NCBI RefSeq assembly: GCF_015690355.1
Contig: NZ_JADPRT010000005.1
Location: 202,503 to 266,502, forward strand
Length of the DNA stretch: 64,000 nucleotides
Direction of reading: 5' to 3'
Source of the DNA: Streptacidiphilus fuscans
Lineage (GTDB): Bacteria; Actinomycetota; Actinomycetes; Streptomycetales; Streptomycetaceae
Made by a program: the position numbers and the translations under genes. The notes under the pieces were generated by a model. The model did not search any database, had not been told where the DNA came from, and saw nothing but the letters and a program-made list of their open reading frames with translations. Shown here one piece after another: positions 17,911 through 26,728 of the stretch; position 1 is the stretch's first letter, and every line of letters starts with the position of its first letter.

Positions 17911-19014
17911 ATGACCAAGCGGCTCGCAGTCATCACCCGCGCTCGTTTGACCAAGCGCATCGCAGTCATCAATGCGGCACTTGTGCTGGCAGGCGGAGTC
18001 GGCCTCGCGGCGTGTAGCAACTCGCCGCCGACCAGCAACGCAGCAAGCGGCACAGCCTCCGGGGCATCGTCGTCAGCGGCGCCCTCCTCACCCTCCTCAG
18101 CGACACCGCCGTCATCCCGGGCGTCCTCCCCAGGGGCACCGGCCTCGTCAAGGGCACCCACCTCAGCGGCTCCATCGTCGCCAGGGACACCCACCTCAAC
18201 GGCACCGTCCTCGTCAAGGGCGCCCTCCTCAGAGATACCGCCCGCTTCACGGGCACCCACCTCAGGGACACCATCGTCGCCACGGACACCCACCTCAACG
18301 GCACCGTCCTCGCCACGGACACCCACCTCAACGGCTCCATCGTCGCCAGGAACACCGTCCTCCACAACACCGTCCTCACCAGGAACACCCACCTCAACGG
18401 CCCCCTCCTCGCCCGGGACACCCTCCTCAACGACACCCTCCTCCTCCGGGGCGTCCTCATCCGGGGCGTCCTCATCCGGAGCAATGTCGTCGTCTGGGGC
18501 GCCCTCCTCAGCAACACCCTCCTCAGGGGCACCGCCGGTCGTGACCGGCTCCTACCCGCTCGGCATGTACCTCTTCACCGGGAACGGCAACACGACCCCG
18601 GTAAGGCTGGCCGGCAATGGCGGGTTCAGCGCCGTACCGGCCGTGATCCACACCAGCGTTGGTGACATCATGGTGGGCAACGGCCCGCTCCCACCGGGGT
18701 ACGGGAACAGTTTCGGCAACAAGTACACGGGCTGGTACTACTGGCTCGGTGACAGCGTGGATGGCCACCCGCTGAGTCTCGGGATGCCGGAAGCCAACCT
18801 CAACAACACGAGTACCGTGATCGAGAACGTCGATGGCGATTTCCTGGCCGCAGGGAACCTCTGGATACTCCCCGGTGGCGGCTACACCACCCGGTGCCTG
18901 AGCTTCCTCCCGAACCCCACCAAGAGCCTGCAGTTGCAGTGGCTGCGGCTCGACTCCGCAGCCGACTGGGTACCGGCTTCACCGGGCTGCACGGAGAATT
19001 CGGGAACTTCCTGA
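17911..19014 (+). CDS. Lipoprotein with Ser/Pro/Thr decapeptide repeats, unknown C-terminal domain
   Basis: A 367-residue predicted lipoprotein. GAGGAGG lies 8 nt before the ATG, and the lipobox LAAC follows a hydrophobic stretch (INAALVLAGGVG). The N-region is duplicated (TKRLAVI / TKRIAVI, 12 codons apart). After the Cys, about 160 residues are Ser/Pro/Thr-rich with degenerate 10-residue units of the form (A/T)PSSPxTPTST, a likely extended and possibly glycosylated stalk. The C-terminal 150 or so residues (from VVTGSYPLGMYLFTG) form a compact beta-rich domain with Trp/Tyr clusters and two cysteines; I do not recognise its family. It is probably a surface-exposed stalk-plus-head protein. Confidence 0.8.
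   Translation: MTKRLAVITRARLTKRIAVINAALVLAGGVGLAACSNSPPTSNAASGTASGASSSAAPSSPSSATPPSSRASSPGAPASSRAPTSAAPSSPGTPTSTAPSSSRAPSSEIPPASRAPTSGTPSSPRTPTSTAPSSPRTPTSTAPSSPGTPSSTTPSSPGTPTSTAPSSPGTPSSTTPSSSGASSSGASSSGAMSSSGAPSSATPSSGAPPVVTGSYPLGMYLFTGNGNTTPVRLAGNGGFSAVPAVIHTSVGDIMVGNGPLPPGYGNSFGNKYTGWYYWLGDSVDGHPLSLGMPEANLNNTSTVIENVDGDFLAAGNLWILPGGGYTTRCLSFLPNPTKSLQLQWLRLDSAADWVPASPGCTENSGTS
18100..18535 (+). repeat. In-frame repeats encoding Ser/Pro/Thr stalk
   Basis: A degenerate 30-bp periodicity inside the lipoprotein gene; recurring blocks are variants of 'caccgtcctc' and 'acccacctcaacg'. It encodes decapeptides of (A/T)PSSPxTPTST type, then a GASSS run near the 3' end. Such tracts commonly vary in copy number between strains. 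Confidence 0.8.
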
Positions 19015-19106
19015 ACGTGCTGCTGGGCAGTTAGCCGCGGTCGCCGACCGCGATGGCCCGCCCACGGCCGTGTAGGTTGGCCGCCACCGAACCCGAGAGG
19101 TGCAGC

Positions 19107-19943
19107 ATGTCGGCCCGCCGCCCCCGCGTCCTGTTCGTGACCGACCTCGCCTACCAGGCGCAGGGCCGCCGCTACTGCGACGAGGACATCTTCCTGACCT
19201 CGCGCCTGCGGCAGGAGTTCGACATCGCTCTGTGCCACCCGCTGGACGCCGCCTCGCTCCTGGACGCGTTCTCCACGGTGGTCGTCCGCAACAGCGGCCC
19301 GGTGCTGCACTACCGGGCCGAGTACGAGGAGTTCCGGGAGCGGGCCGCAGCGCGAGGGACTCGCGTCTACAACCCGCTGACGGGGCGCGGGGACATGGCG
19401 GGCAAGCAGTACCTGGTGGACCTGACCGCCGCCGGGTATCCGGTCATCCCCACCGTCGAACGGGCCCAGGATCTGGGCAGCCTGCCCGAGGTCGGCGCGT
19501 ACGTGGTCAAGCCGAAGGCGGGCGCGGACTCGATAGGGCTGAGGGTCGTCCCGCCCGAGCAGCTGGGCCGGCTCGCGTTCGGCGAGATCCTGGTCCAGCC
19601 GCGGATCGACTTCCGTTACGAGGTGTCGTTCTACTTCGTCGACGACACCTGCCAGTACGCCCTCTACGCCCCCGATCCCGAGCGTCGCTGGGCCCTGGAG
19701 CCGTACGAGCCGACCGAGGCCGACCTCGCCTTCGCCCGCCGCTTCGTCGCGTGGAACACGCTCGACCACGGCATCCAGCGCGTCGACGCCTGTCGCGACC
19801 AGGACGGCGAACTGCTGCTGGTCGAGCTCGAAGACCTCAACCCCTACCTCTCCCTCGACCTCCTCCCGGACGGGACCCGCGACGCCTTCGTCGCCGCCAT
19901 GGCGACCTCGTTGCACCGATTCATCGAGGCGCCGGGCGGCTGA
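19107..19943 (+). CDS. ATP-grasp-like protein
   Basis: A 278-residue cytoplasmic protein. The start at 19107 has GAGAGG upstream; an ATG 18 codons earlier would add an unstructured Arg-rich lead. The layout suggests the ATP-grasp fold: an N-terminal Rossmann-like part (VLFVTDLAYQAQG), then YVVKPKAGADSIGL with a candidate ATP-binding Lys, FGEILVQPRID as the hinge strand, and a late acidic metal-site block LLLVELEDLNPYLSLDLL with Glu and Asn. ATP-grasp enzymes ligate carboxylates to amines or thiols; the substrate is unknown. It stands alone between a lipoprotein and a convergent metallo-hydrolase. Confidence 0.75.
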   Translation: MSARRPRVLFVTDLAYQAQGRRYCDEDIFLTSRLRQEFDIALCHPLDAASLLDAFSTVVVRNSGPVLHYRAEYEEFRERAAARGTRVYNPLTGRGDMAGKQYLVDLTAAGYPVIPTVERAQDLGSLPEVGAYVVKPKAGADSIGLRVVPPEQLGRLAFGEILVQPRIDFRYEVSFYFVDDTCQYALYAPDPERRWALEPYEPTEADLAFARRFVAWNTLDHGIQRVDACRDQDGELLLVELEDLNPYLSLDLLPDGTRDAFVAAMATSLHRFIEAPGG

Positions 19944-20004
19944 GACGCTCAGGCGAACTCCCGCGGAACCCGCCAGTAGTGGAGAAAGCTCCAGGAGCTC
20001 CCGC

Positions 20005-21093
20005 TCAGGCGTGGACCTGGGAGCCGATGCCCAGGTCGAGGCGGACGGATTCGAGGAGCACGAAGGCCGTGCTCTCGGTGTAGACGTCGGCCGCGGCGAG
20101 AACTCCCGTGTACTTCTTGATGACCGGGTCCGCGGCGTACTTGGTCTGGGCGGCCTGGTACTCCTTGACCGCGGCCCACTCGTTGTCGCCGTACTTGGCG
20201 AAGTACGGCGTGGGGTCGACGTTGGCCAGGGCCGCCTTGACGCCGACCAGCAGGTCCGCGACGTACTGCTGGTAGATCGCCATGTCCTCGCGGGTGCCGA
20301 GTCGGCCCATGTGGCCGCCGATGTGGTGGGTCCAGGGGTAGCTCAGTGCCGTGGCGGGGGCGGCGATGGAGCCGGGGACGTCCTCGTTGAGGTTGAAGCT
20401 GTCGAACGGGACCCAGCCGGGCAGGTTGATGTCGACGAGCATCAGGGTGCCGTGGTCGGGGAAGTGGATGTAGATGTTGTCGGGCGTGTGGTTGGTGCCC
20501 AGGTGGGCCAGTTCGATGCGCTCTCCGCCGATGTGCAGCGTCTTGCGGTCGGTGAAGGTCGTGTCGGGGACGGGACGGGACGGGTCGTTGTCGCGCAGCA
20601 GCAGTGCGCGGGTCTCGACGTGGCCTATGCGCTCGACGTCGTTGCCGAAGAGGAACGAGCCGCCGAGGTGGTCGGCGTGGTGGTGCGAGTAGACGATGTG
20701 GGTGACCTGGTTGGACACGCCGTTGGCGCTCGCGACCTCGTCGATGGCGCGCTGCAGGTTGTGCCCGATGGTCGGCGGGGCGTCGAAGAGCACCACGCCG
20801 TCGCTGGTGGTCAGGAAGGCGGCCTGGTAGGTGCCGTCGGTGACCCAGTAGAGGTTCCGCTCGACCCTGCCGACGTAGTAGCCCTGGGCGTTGACGGCAG
20901 GCCCGAGGGCGGACGGCGGGATCGGGGCGTAGTCCGGCAGGCCGGTCGTGTCGGCGGAGGCGGGCTGCGCGAGGACGCTGCCGCCGAGCGCCGCGGCGAG
21001 CGCGGGGACGGCGGCTGCCTTGGCCGAGCGGGCGAGGAACGAGCGGCGGTCCGTCGGGGAGCCGAGGGAACCGAGGGAATCGAGTACAGACAT
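20005..21093 (-). CDS. Tat-exported metallo-beta-lactamase-fold hydrolase
   Basis: A 362-residue MBL-fold enzyme. The N-terminus has a twin-arginine motif (DRRSFLARSAKAAA) and an Ala-rich core ending QPASA, so folded export is expected. The zinc motif HxHxDH is present at H137-H142 (SHHHADHLGG). Later signatures include HLGTNHTPDNIYIHFPDHGTL, which fits the second metal-binding His and the Asp strand. Quinoprotein-relay-type and lactonase-type MBLs look similar, so the substrate is unknown. AAAGGA lies 10 nt before the ATG. A small gene ends the LAL-regulator cluster just upstream. Confidence 0.85.
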   Translation of the reverse strand: MSVLDSLGSLGSPTDRRSFLARSAKAAAVPALAAALGGSVLAQPASADTTGLPDYAPIPPSALGPAVNAQGYYVGRVERNLYWVTDGTYQAAFLTTSDGVVLFDAPPTIGHNLQRAIDEVASANGVSNQVTHIVYSHHHADHLGGSFLFGNDVERIGHVETRALLLRDNDPSRPVPDTTFTDRKTLHIGGERIELAHLGTNHTPDNIYIHFPDHGTLMLVDINLPGWVPFDSFNLNEDVPGSIAAPATALSYPWTHHIGGHMGRLGTREDMAIYQQYVADLLVGVKAALANVDPTPYFAKYGDNEWAAVKEYQAAQTKYAADPVIKKYTGVLAAADVYTESTAFVLLESVRLDLGIGSQVHA

Positions 21094-21108
21094 GGCGTCA
21101 ACATCCTT

Positions 21109-21321
21109 TCAGGAAAGGCAGGTTCGGCTGAGCGCGACGAGGTCGAGTCCCAGCATCTCCAGCTGCGACAGGACCCCGTACAGACCCGAGCGGTCCAGGT
21201 AGCCGACCAGGACGGTCTGGGCGGCCTGGTGCTCCGCCACCAGTCCCGGGAACGCGGACAGCACGGTGGCACCGAGGAGGCCGTCGACGCGGATCGTGTA
21301 CAGGGCCGGTTCTGCGCTCAT
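21109..21321 (-). CDS. Small conserved protein
   Basis: A 70-residue protein (or 83 if it starts at 21360) beginning MSAEPALYTIRVDGLLG and ending MLGLDLVALSRTCLS. The pattern, an N-terminal strand, GLLGxxxxxxFP, then GYLDRSGLYGVLSQLEMLGL, is shared by a family of small actinobacterial proteins of unknown function that I recall only loosely. It follows the LAL regulator gene closely on the same strand, and it precedes the Tat-MBL gene by 15 bases, so all three may be cotranscribed. Confidence 0.6.
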   Translation of the reverse strand: MSAEPALYTIRVDGLLGATVLSAFPGLVAEHQAAQTVLVGYLDRSGLYGVLSQLEMLGLDLVALSRTCLS

Positions 21322-21387
21322 GCCCCGATGCTCGATGCGACCCTGGTGAGCTGCCATCACCAGGATCCGGTGAGCGCGCGGTTGCGC

Positions 21388-24189
21388 CTACCGCGCCGGG
21401 CCGCGCGCCAGCAGCCGCAGTTCCCGGGCCCGCTGGACCGCCGAACTCCGGTCGGTGGCCTGGAGCTTGGCGTAGATGTTCCGGACGTGGGTGTTGACCG
21501 TGTTGACCGAGACCGACAGCTCCCCCGCGATCTCCGGCCGGGAGAGGTTGGTCGGTAGGTAGCGCAGCACGCGGAGTTCGGAGGGGCTGAGCTCCTGGGC
21601 CATCGCCAGCGGCGGGGCAGCACCCGTCACCGGCGCCGATCCCCGGACCACATCGAGGATGTCCGTGAGCAGCACGGCATGGGCGGCTCGGGCCGCGCCG
21701 GGACCGCTCCGCCACGCGACGCCCTCGCCCATGCCCTCAACGAGTGTCCCGGCATCCGCCATCACGAAGGGCAGCACCAGCCGCTGCGGCCCGGCCAGGA
21801 CCAGGGCGTGCTCGACCGCCTGCCGCGCCCGCTGCGGCTCGGCGAGATCCCGGTAGGCGAGTGCGGCCAGGACGTGCGCTTCGACGCGGGTGGCGACGTG
21901 GACGGAGGGCGCGGTCCCCTCGATCACCGCCGCGACCGAGGCCAGCGCAGCGGCCGGATCGCGCTCGGCCAGGCTGATCACGGCTCGGGCGTTGCGGATC
22001 TCACCGGAGTCGGCCAACGTCTCGTCGACGAGTGCGGCGAGTGTCGCCCGCGCCTCGTCGTGCGCGCCGAGGCGGGCCTGGGTGCCGGCCAGCCAGCCGG
22101 TCACGTAGCCGGTCAGGGCGTGCGGGGCGGACAGCTGCGACTGCAGGTCCTGCGCCGCGGCGAAGTGCTCTGCGGCCTGCGGACGTTGGCCGCGGCCGGC
22201 GTGGAGCATGCCTTTGACCAGGTGGAGCAGGGTGCCGATCCCCGGTCCTCTGTCGGCCTGCAGGGCCGTGTCGGCGCGGCACAGCAGGCTCTCGGCGGCC
22301 TCGAACTCGCCCGACCAGACCAAGGAGCAGGCGAGGGTGACGAGCGCCGGCGCGAGGACCGGCGCGGTGCCCCAACCGTGGTGCTCCGCAAGGGCGATGG
22401 CCTCCTCGCAGCGTGCGCGGGCGACGGTGAAGTCGGGCAGCTTCGAGGCGAAGCCGAGCTGGGCCAGGCAGGCCACCTCCAGGTAGGGACGGCCGATGGC
22501 GCGGGCCAGGTCCGCGCCTTCCTGGAGATGCCGTTCGCCGTCGGAGCGTTGGAGCGCCCAGGCTTCGGCGGTGCCGAGGTTCATCAACGCCATCACGCGC
22601 AGGTCGTTGCCGAGGGCGACCTCCTCGTCGGTCTCTCCGCCGTTGGGGGCCGAAAGGAACTGCGCATGCCGCATGACGCCCTCGACGTTCCCCCGCCGCC
22701 TGGCGAGCGACAGGTGCAGCGCCGCGATCGCCGTACGCAGTCGCCGCCGGCTCGGCTCTGGCGCGGACGGCGAGCAGGAGTCGGTGACCGCCAGGTGCGC
22801 GGCGGCGTCGTCGAGGCGGCCGTGGACGAGGTCGACCGTCGCCCGCACGACGCTCAGTTCCTGGAACTCCCGTGCCAGATGCTGCGGGAACGCGGCCAGC
22901 AGCGACTGCATGCTCTCCTCCTGGCCGTCGAGCATCATGGAGAAGCAGTGGTTGCCGAGCAGGGCGGCGGCCTCGGGCCAGTCGCCCGCGGCTTGCAGGT
23001 GCCGGACGGCCTCGACGGCCAGGCCGTGTTCGGTGAGCCAGGCGGCGGCGCTGCGGTGCAGGGCGGGCACCTCGTCGGGCAGGGAGCGGCGCAGTTCCAG
23101 GCGCAGCAGGTCGGCGAGCAGGTGGTGGTAGCGGAACCAGCTCCGTCCGGGGTCCAGGGAGACGACGAAGGCGTTGGCGTCCTCAAGCCCGAGCAGGATG
23201 GCCTCGGCGCCGGGACGTCCGGTGAGCCGGTCGGCCAGTTCGCCGCTGACGCGTTGGAGGATCGAGGTCCGCAGCAGCAGGTCCTGCACCTCCTGCGGCT
23301 GCCGCTCCAGCATCTCGGCCACCAGGTACTCCGCGACCGTGCGGCTGCTGCCGCCGAAGTCGGCGACGAACCGCTCCGGATCCGGGTGGCCGGTGAGCGA
23401 GAGCACGGCCAGCCGCAGTCCCGCCGCCCAGCCCTCGCAGCGCTCGTGCAGCCGTGCCACCGCGCCGTCCGACAGGACGATGTCCGCCGCCTTGAGCAGT
23501 GCGCGGGTCTCGTCCTCGCTGAAGGACAGCTCGGCCGCCCGCAGTTCAGCCAACTCCCCGGCGAGGCGCAGGTGGTGGAGGCGCAGCGGCAGGTCCCTGC
23601 GGGTCGCCAGGATCACGTGGACGCCCTGCGGCAGGCTCGTCAGCAGCCGGGTCAGGTCGGCGAAGGTCTCCGCGGAGGCCAGCTCGTGGACGTCGTCGAG
23701 CACCAGGCTGACCCGGCCGGTGTGACCGGCCGGCTGTAACGCCTGGCCCAGCTCGTCGAGCACGCGGTCGACTGCCTGCCCGGCGTCGAAATCGGGTGAC
23801 GCGGTCGCCGCGTCCGCGACGACGGGGTCACCGTTCAGGGTGCGCACCGCCGCCAGCAGGGCGAGCCAGAACAGCTGGGCGTCGTGCCGGTCGCGCTGCA
23901 CCTGGACGAACGCGAGCCGGTCCCTCCGGTCGCGCCGGTCGGCCCAGGCCCGCAGCAGCGACGACTTGCCGCTCCCGGCAGGCGCGGTGATGATCGTGAC
24001 AGGTCCGGCGGCGGCGCGGTCCAGGGCGGCCAGCAGTTCCCCTCGCTCGATGAGCCGCGGTCGGCCGGGCCGCCCGCCCGGGTCCCGGCGTAACGCGTGC
24101 GCTGGGCCGTCTGGCTCGTCTCGCCTGCCTGGCTTGTCCGGACTACCTGGCTTGTCCGGCCTGCCTAGCTTGCCTGTGGTCGCCGACAT
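21388..24189 (-). CDS. LAL-family LuxR/MalT-type transcriptional regulator
   Basis: A 933-residue large ATP-binding LuxR regulator. The Walker A loop is TAPAGSGKSSLLRAW (Lys75), and a Walker B-like VSLVLDDVHELA follows. A winged-helix and TPR-like MalT region covers about 250-800, and the C-terminal LuxR HTH (about 865-925: LSPSELRVLRYL, RPEIAGELSVSVNTVNTHVRNIYAKL) binds DNA. The N-terminal 30 residues are Lys/Arg/Pro/Asp-rich with three PDKPG-like repeats. Such regulators activate pathway genes upon inducer and ATP binding; the targets here may be the adjacent divergent SDR genes or the downstream MBL gene. The ligand is unknown. Confidence 0.9.
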   Translation of the reverse strand: MSATTGKLGRPDKPGSPDKPGRRDEPDGPAHALRRDPGGRPGRPRLIERGELLAALDRAAAGPVTIITAPAGSGKSSLLRAWADRRDRRDRLAFVQVQRDRHDAQLFWLALLAAVRTLNGDPVVADAATASPDFDAGQAVDRVLDELGQALQPAGHTGRVSLVLDDVHELASAETFADLTRLLTSLPQGVHVILATRRDLPLRLHHLRLAGELAELRAAELSFSEDETRALLKAADIVLSDGAVARLHERCEGWAAGLRLAVLSLTGHPDPERFVADFGGSSRTVAEYLVAEMLERQPQEVQDLLLRTSILQRVSGELADRLTGRPGAEAILLGLEDANAFVVSLDPGRSWFRYHHLLADLLRLELRRSLPDEVPALHRSAAAWLTEHGLAVEAVRHLQAAGDWPEAAALLGNHCFSMMLDGQEESMQSLLAAFPQHLAREFQELSVVRATVDLVHGRLDDAAAHLAVTDSCSPSAPEPSRRRLRTAIAALHLSLARRRGNVEGVMRHAQFLSAPNGGETDEEVALGNDLRVMALMNLGTAEAWALQRSDGERHLQEGADLARAIGRPYLEVACLAQLGFASKLPDFTVARARCEEAIALAEHHGWGTAPVLAPALVTLACSLVWSGEFEAAESLLCRADTALQADRGPGIGTLLHLVKGMLHAGRGQRPQAAEHFAAAQDLQSQLSAPHALTGYVTGWLAGTQARLGAHDEARATLAALVDETLADSGEIRNARAVISLAERDPAAALASVAAVIEGTAPSVHVATRVEAHVLAALAYRDLAEPQRARQAVEHALVLAGPQRLVLPFVMADAGTLVEGMGEGVAWRSGPGAARAAHAVLLTDILDVVRGSAPVTGAAPPLAMAQELSPSELRVLRYLPTNLSRPEIAGELSVSVNTVNTHVRNIYAKLQATDRSSAVQRARELRLLARGPAR

Positions 24190-24339
24190 GATCCTGTCGA
24201 TATCAGCAGCGTCGGCTCGTCGTCAACGACGGCGATTCACCAGGTTCTGGCGATGAGCGCTCACCAGCCCCGGCGGGAGTCTGGCACCCACCCCAACGGC
24301 CGGGCGGAAAGCGACGGCCGGGACGAACGGAGCAGAGCA

Positions 24340-25020
24340 ATGAGTGATCGGGTGGCCCTGGTGGCCGGAGCGGGCGGCGTTCTCGGCCGTGCGGTCGCGG
24401 TGAAGCTGGCCGACGCCGGATTCACGGTGGTCGGGATCGACCGCAACACGGACGGGCTGGCCGAGCTGCCCGACGGCATCCACCGGGTGCCGGGAGACGT
24501 CACCGACCCGGCGGTACCCAAGGGGCTCGTCGACCGGATCGCCGCCGAGGTCGGCGCGCCCGACGTCCTGGTGAACACGCTCGGCGCGTTCGTCCTCGGC
24601 GACGCGCTCGCCACCACGCCCGACGAGCTGCGGCTGATGATGGACGTGAACCTCGGTCCCGCGCTGTGGCTGACCCAGGCGGTGGCGCCGCACATGCGCG
24701 AGCGCGGATCCGGTGCTGTCGTGCACGTCTCCGCCCGCCCCGCGGCCGAGCCGACCTCCGGGATGGCGGCCTACTCGCTGAGCAAGGCGGCGCTGAACCA
24801 CCTGGTCCGGGTGCTGGACCTGGAGCTGCGCCCGCACGGCATCCGGGTCAACGCGGTCGCGCCGCAGCTGATCGACACCCCGAAGAACCGGTCGTTCCTC
24901 CCGCCGGACGCGATGGCGCACGCGGTGACGCCGGAGGCGGTCGCCGAGCTGATCGTGTTCCTGGCCGGGGACCGCGCCGCTCCCGTCAGCGGCGCGATCC
25001 TGCCCGCCTACGGCGCCTGA
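24340..25020 (+). CDS. SDR-family oxidoreductase
   Basis: A 226-residue classical short-chain dehydrogenase. The cofactor loop is VAGAGGVLGRAVA, an acidic IDRN follows the second strand (favouring NAD), and the active-site YSLSK is intact, with a preceding Ser in VHVSARPA. The usual NNAG motif is replaced by NTLG, a tolerated variant. The start at 24340 has GGAG 8 nt upstream; an earlier ATG at 24253 would add 29 unrelated residues. It is divergent from the LAL regulator and 73 bp upstream of a second SDR, so the two are probably one operon. Confidence 0.88.
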   Translation: MSDRVALVAGAGGVLGRAVAVKLADAGFTVVGIDRNTDGLAELPDGIHRVPGDVTDPAVPKGLVDRIAAEVGAPDVLVNTLGAFVLGDALATTPDELRLMMDVNLGPALWLTQAVAPHMRERGSGAVVHVSARPAAEPTSGMAAYSLSKAALNHLVRVLDLELRPHGIRVNAVAPQLIDTPKNRSFLPPDAMAHAVTPEAVAELIVFLAGDRAAPVSGAILPAYGA

Positions 25021-25093
25021 ACCACGCTCGGGCCCACGCGCCCACCTGAACGCACCCGCACACCAAGCACGACCGCACACAGGGAGAGAGACG

Positions 25094-25867
25094 ATGGGCG
25101 CTGAGACGCCGGGCCGGCTGGCCGGGAAGGTCTGTGTCATCACCGGCACCGGCGGCAGCATGGGACGGGCGACCGCCCTGCGGTTCGCCCGCGAGGGCGC
25201 GCTGATCGTCGGCTGCGACGTCGCGGTCGACTCGGCGAAGGAGACGGTCGAGCTGGTCCGCGCCGCGGGCGGGGAGATGGTGTCGCTGCAGCCCCTCGTC
25301 CTGTCCGATCCCGACGAGTGCGCGCGGCTGGTCGACTTCGCGGTCAAGGAGTTCGGCCGGATCGACGTACTGTTCAACCTCGCCGCCCGCAACCGCTTCG
25401 CCTGGATCGAGGAGGTCACCGACGAGGACTGGGACGGGGCCCGCCGCGACGAGGTCGACCTGGTCTTCTACCTCACCCGCGCCGCCTGGCCCCACCTCAG
25501 GGCCAGCCGAGGCGTGGTGGTCAACATGGCCTCGCTGAACGGCCAGCTCAGCTTCAAGCTGCTGCCGTCGCTGTCCCACACCACCAACAAGGCCGCGATC
25601 ATCGGGATGACCCGCCAACTCGCCCTGGAAGGAGGCGAACACGGGATCCGCGTCAACTCGATCTCGCCCGGTCTGATCGAGAGCCAGGCCACCCAGGGGC
25701 AGTTGGAGGAAGGCGAGTTCGCCCAGCAGATGGCCGCCCGCACGCTGCTGGGCCGCTTCGGCCGACCCGAGGAGGTGGCCGACGTCGCGCTCTTCCTTGC
25801 CTCCGACGAGAGTTCCTACGTCACCGGCATCGACGTGGTCGTCGACGGCGGGATGAAGGTCTGGTGA
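25094..25867 (+). CDS. SDR-family protein lacking the catalytic tyrosine
   Basis: A 257-residue SDR with GGGAGAGAG before the ATG. The TGxxxGxG loop (ITGTGGSMGRATA), the NLAARN counterpart of NNAG, Ser147 (NMASLNG) and the C-terminal ITGIDVVVDGGMKVW are family-typical. The YxxxK motif reads H162-TTN-K166, so the tyrosine that normally acts as general acid/base is replaced by His. It may use an altered mechanism or be non-catalytic. Its position after another SDR suggests they act on the same substrate series. No neighbouring frame restores a Tyr. Confidence 0.87.
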   Translation: MGAETPGRLAGKVCVITGTGGSMGRATALRFAREGALIVGCDVAVDSAKETVELVRAAGGEMVSLQPLVLSDPDECARLVDFAVKEFGRIDVLFNLAARNRFAWIEEVTDEDWDGARRDEVDLVFYLTRAAWPHLRASRGVVVNMASLNGQLSFKLLPSLSHTTNKAAIIGMTRQLALEGGEHGIRVNSISPGLIESQATQGQLEEGEFAQQMAARTLLGRFGRPEEVADVALFLASDESSYVTGIDVVVDGGMKVW

Positions 25868-25916
25868 CCACGGGCGCGACACCCGCACGCCGCTGACCAG
25901 CGCTGGACGGTACGGA

Positions 25917-26549
25917 TCAGCCGCTGCTCGGGGTGCCGCGGAACGCCCCGGCCAGGACCGAGACGAGCCACTGCTCGGTCTGCCGCACCGGCGCGGCGGC
26001 CAGTTCGGTGCCGATGGGAGCGAGCGCGAGCCAGTTCAGCATGCCTGCCGCGCAGCGGATCCGGAACTCCAACTCCGGTGCGCCGACGCCGGGAAGGGTC
26101 ACCGAGAGCCGACCGGCGATGTCGTCCCGGGACTGCTGGAACTTCGCGGCGAGCCGGTCCCAGCCCTCGGGAGGGTCGATCCCGACGCGCGCCACCGTCC
26201 GCATCACCGCGAGGTCGCGGCCACCGGCCACCAGCGCGCGCATCATCGGGCCGGCGAACGCGGCGGCGAGCTCTTCGAGGCCCGAGGTGCTGTCCAGGGA
26301 GGCGACCGCGTCGATCTGCGCGTCCAGGTACTGCTCCAGCGCCTGCTCTATCGCCGCGTCGCACAGCGCCTTCAGCGATCCGAAGTGGTAGCTCACCGCG
26401 GCGACGTTGGCTCCGGCGAGGTCGGTGATCTCACGGAGGGTCACGCCCTCCTGTCCGCGTTGCGCGAGCAACTCCAGTGCGGCGGCCAGCAGGCGATCCC
26501 GCGTCCGCTGTCCGGCCTCGCGGCGCTGGTCTGTACGTTCTGTGGCCAT
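25917..26549 (-). CDS. TetR-family transcriptional regulator
   Basis: A 210-residue repressor. The N-terminal HTH (about 15-60) reads LLAAALELLAQRGQEGVTLREITDLAGANVAAVSYHFGS in outline, including the typical 'VSYHFGS' recognition-helix end. The C-terminal ligand/dimer domain is divergent and resembles TetR_C members that have a conserved 'ACAGMLNWLALAP' helix. It is divergent from the NTF2-like secreted gene at 26729. The shared intergenic region holds three copies of a TCGCTTGA/TCAAGC motif, so it probably represses both itself and that gene. Confidence 0.9.
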   Translation of the reverse strand: MATERTDQRREAGQRTRDRLLAAALELLAQRGQEGVTLREITDLAGANVAAVSYHFGSLKALCDAAIEQALEQYLDAQIDAVASLDSTSGLEELAAAFAGPMMRALVAGGRDLAVMRTVARVGIDPPEGWDRLAAKFQQSRDDIAGRLSVTLPGVGAPELEFRIRCAAGMLNWLALAPIGTELAAAPVRQTEQWLVSVLAGAFRGTPSSG

Positions 26550-26565
26550 GTCCAGAATTCAAACA

Positions 26566-26683
26566 GTCGCTTGACTTTACTGTCAAGCAACTGCGCGCCG
26601 AGCCTCGCACCGGATCAGATGGTCACTCAAGCATTCGATTGACAACTCTCGAAGCCCTCCCTACTGTTCAATCAATCGCTTGA
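26566..26683. promoter_or_regulatory. Candidate TetR operators (three TCGCTTGA-type sites)
   Basis: Between the divergent TetR and NTF2-like genes: GTCGCTTGAC (26566-26575) paired with GTCAAGCAAC (26582-26591), 9 of 10 positions symmetric; TCAAGCATTCGATTGA (26627-26642), with symmetric ends; and TCAATCGCTTGA (26672-26683). The shared half-site is CGCTTGA. The first site is 17 bp before the TetR start. Confidence 0.55.
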
Positions 26684-26728
26684 TTTGCCGAGCGCCCCAC
26701 CCGGGGTGCATCCGTGAAGGAGTTCACC

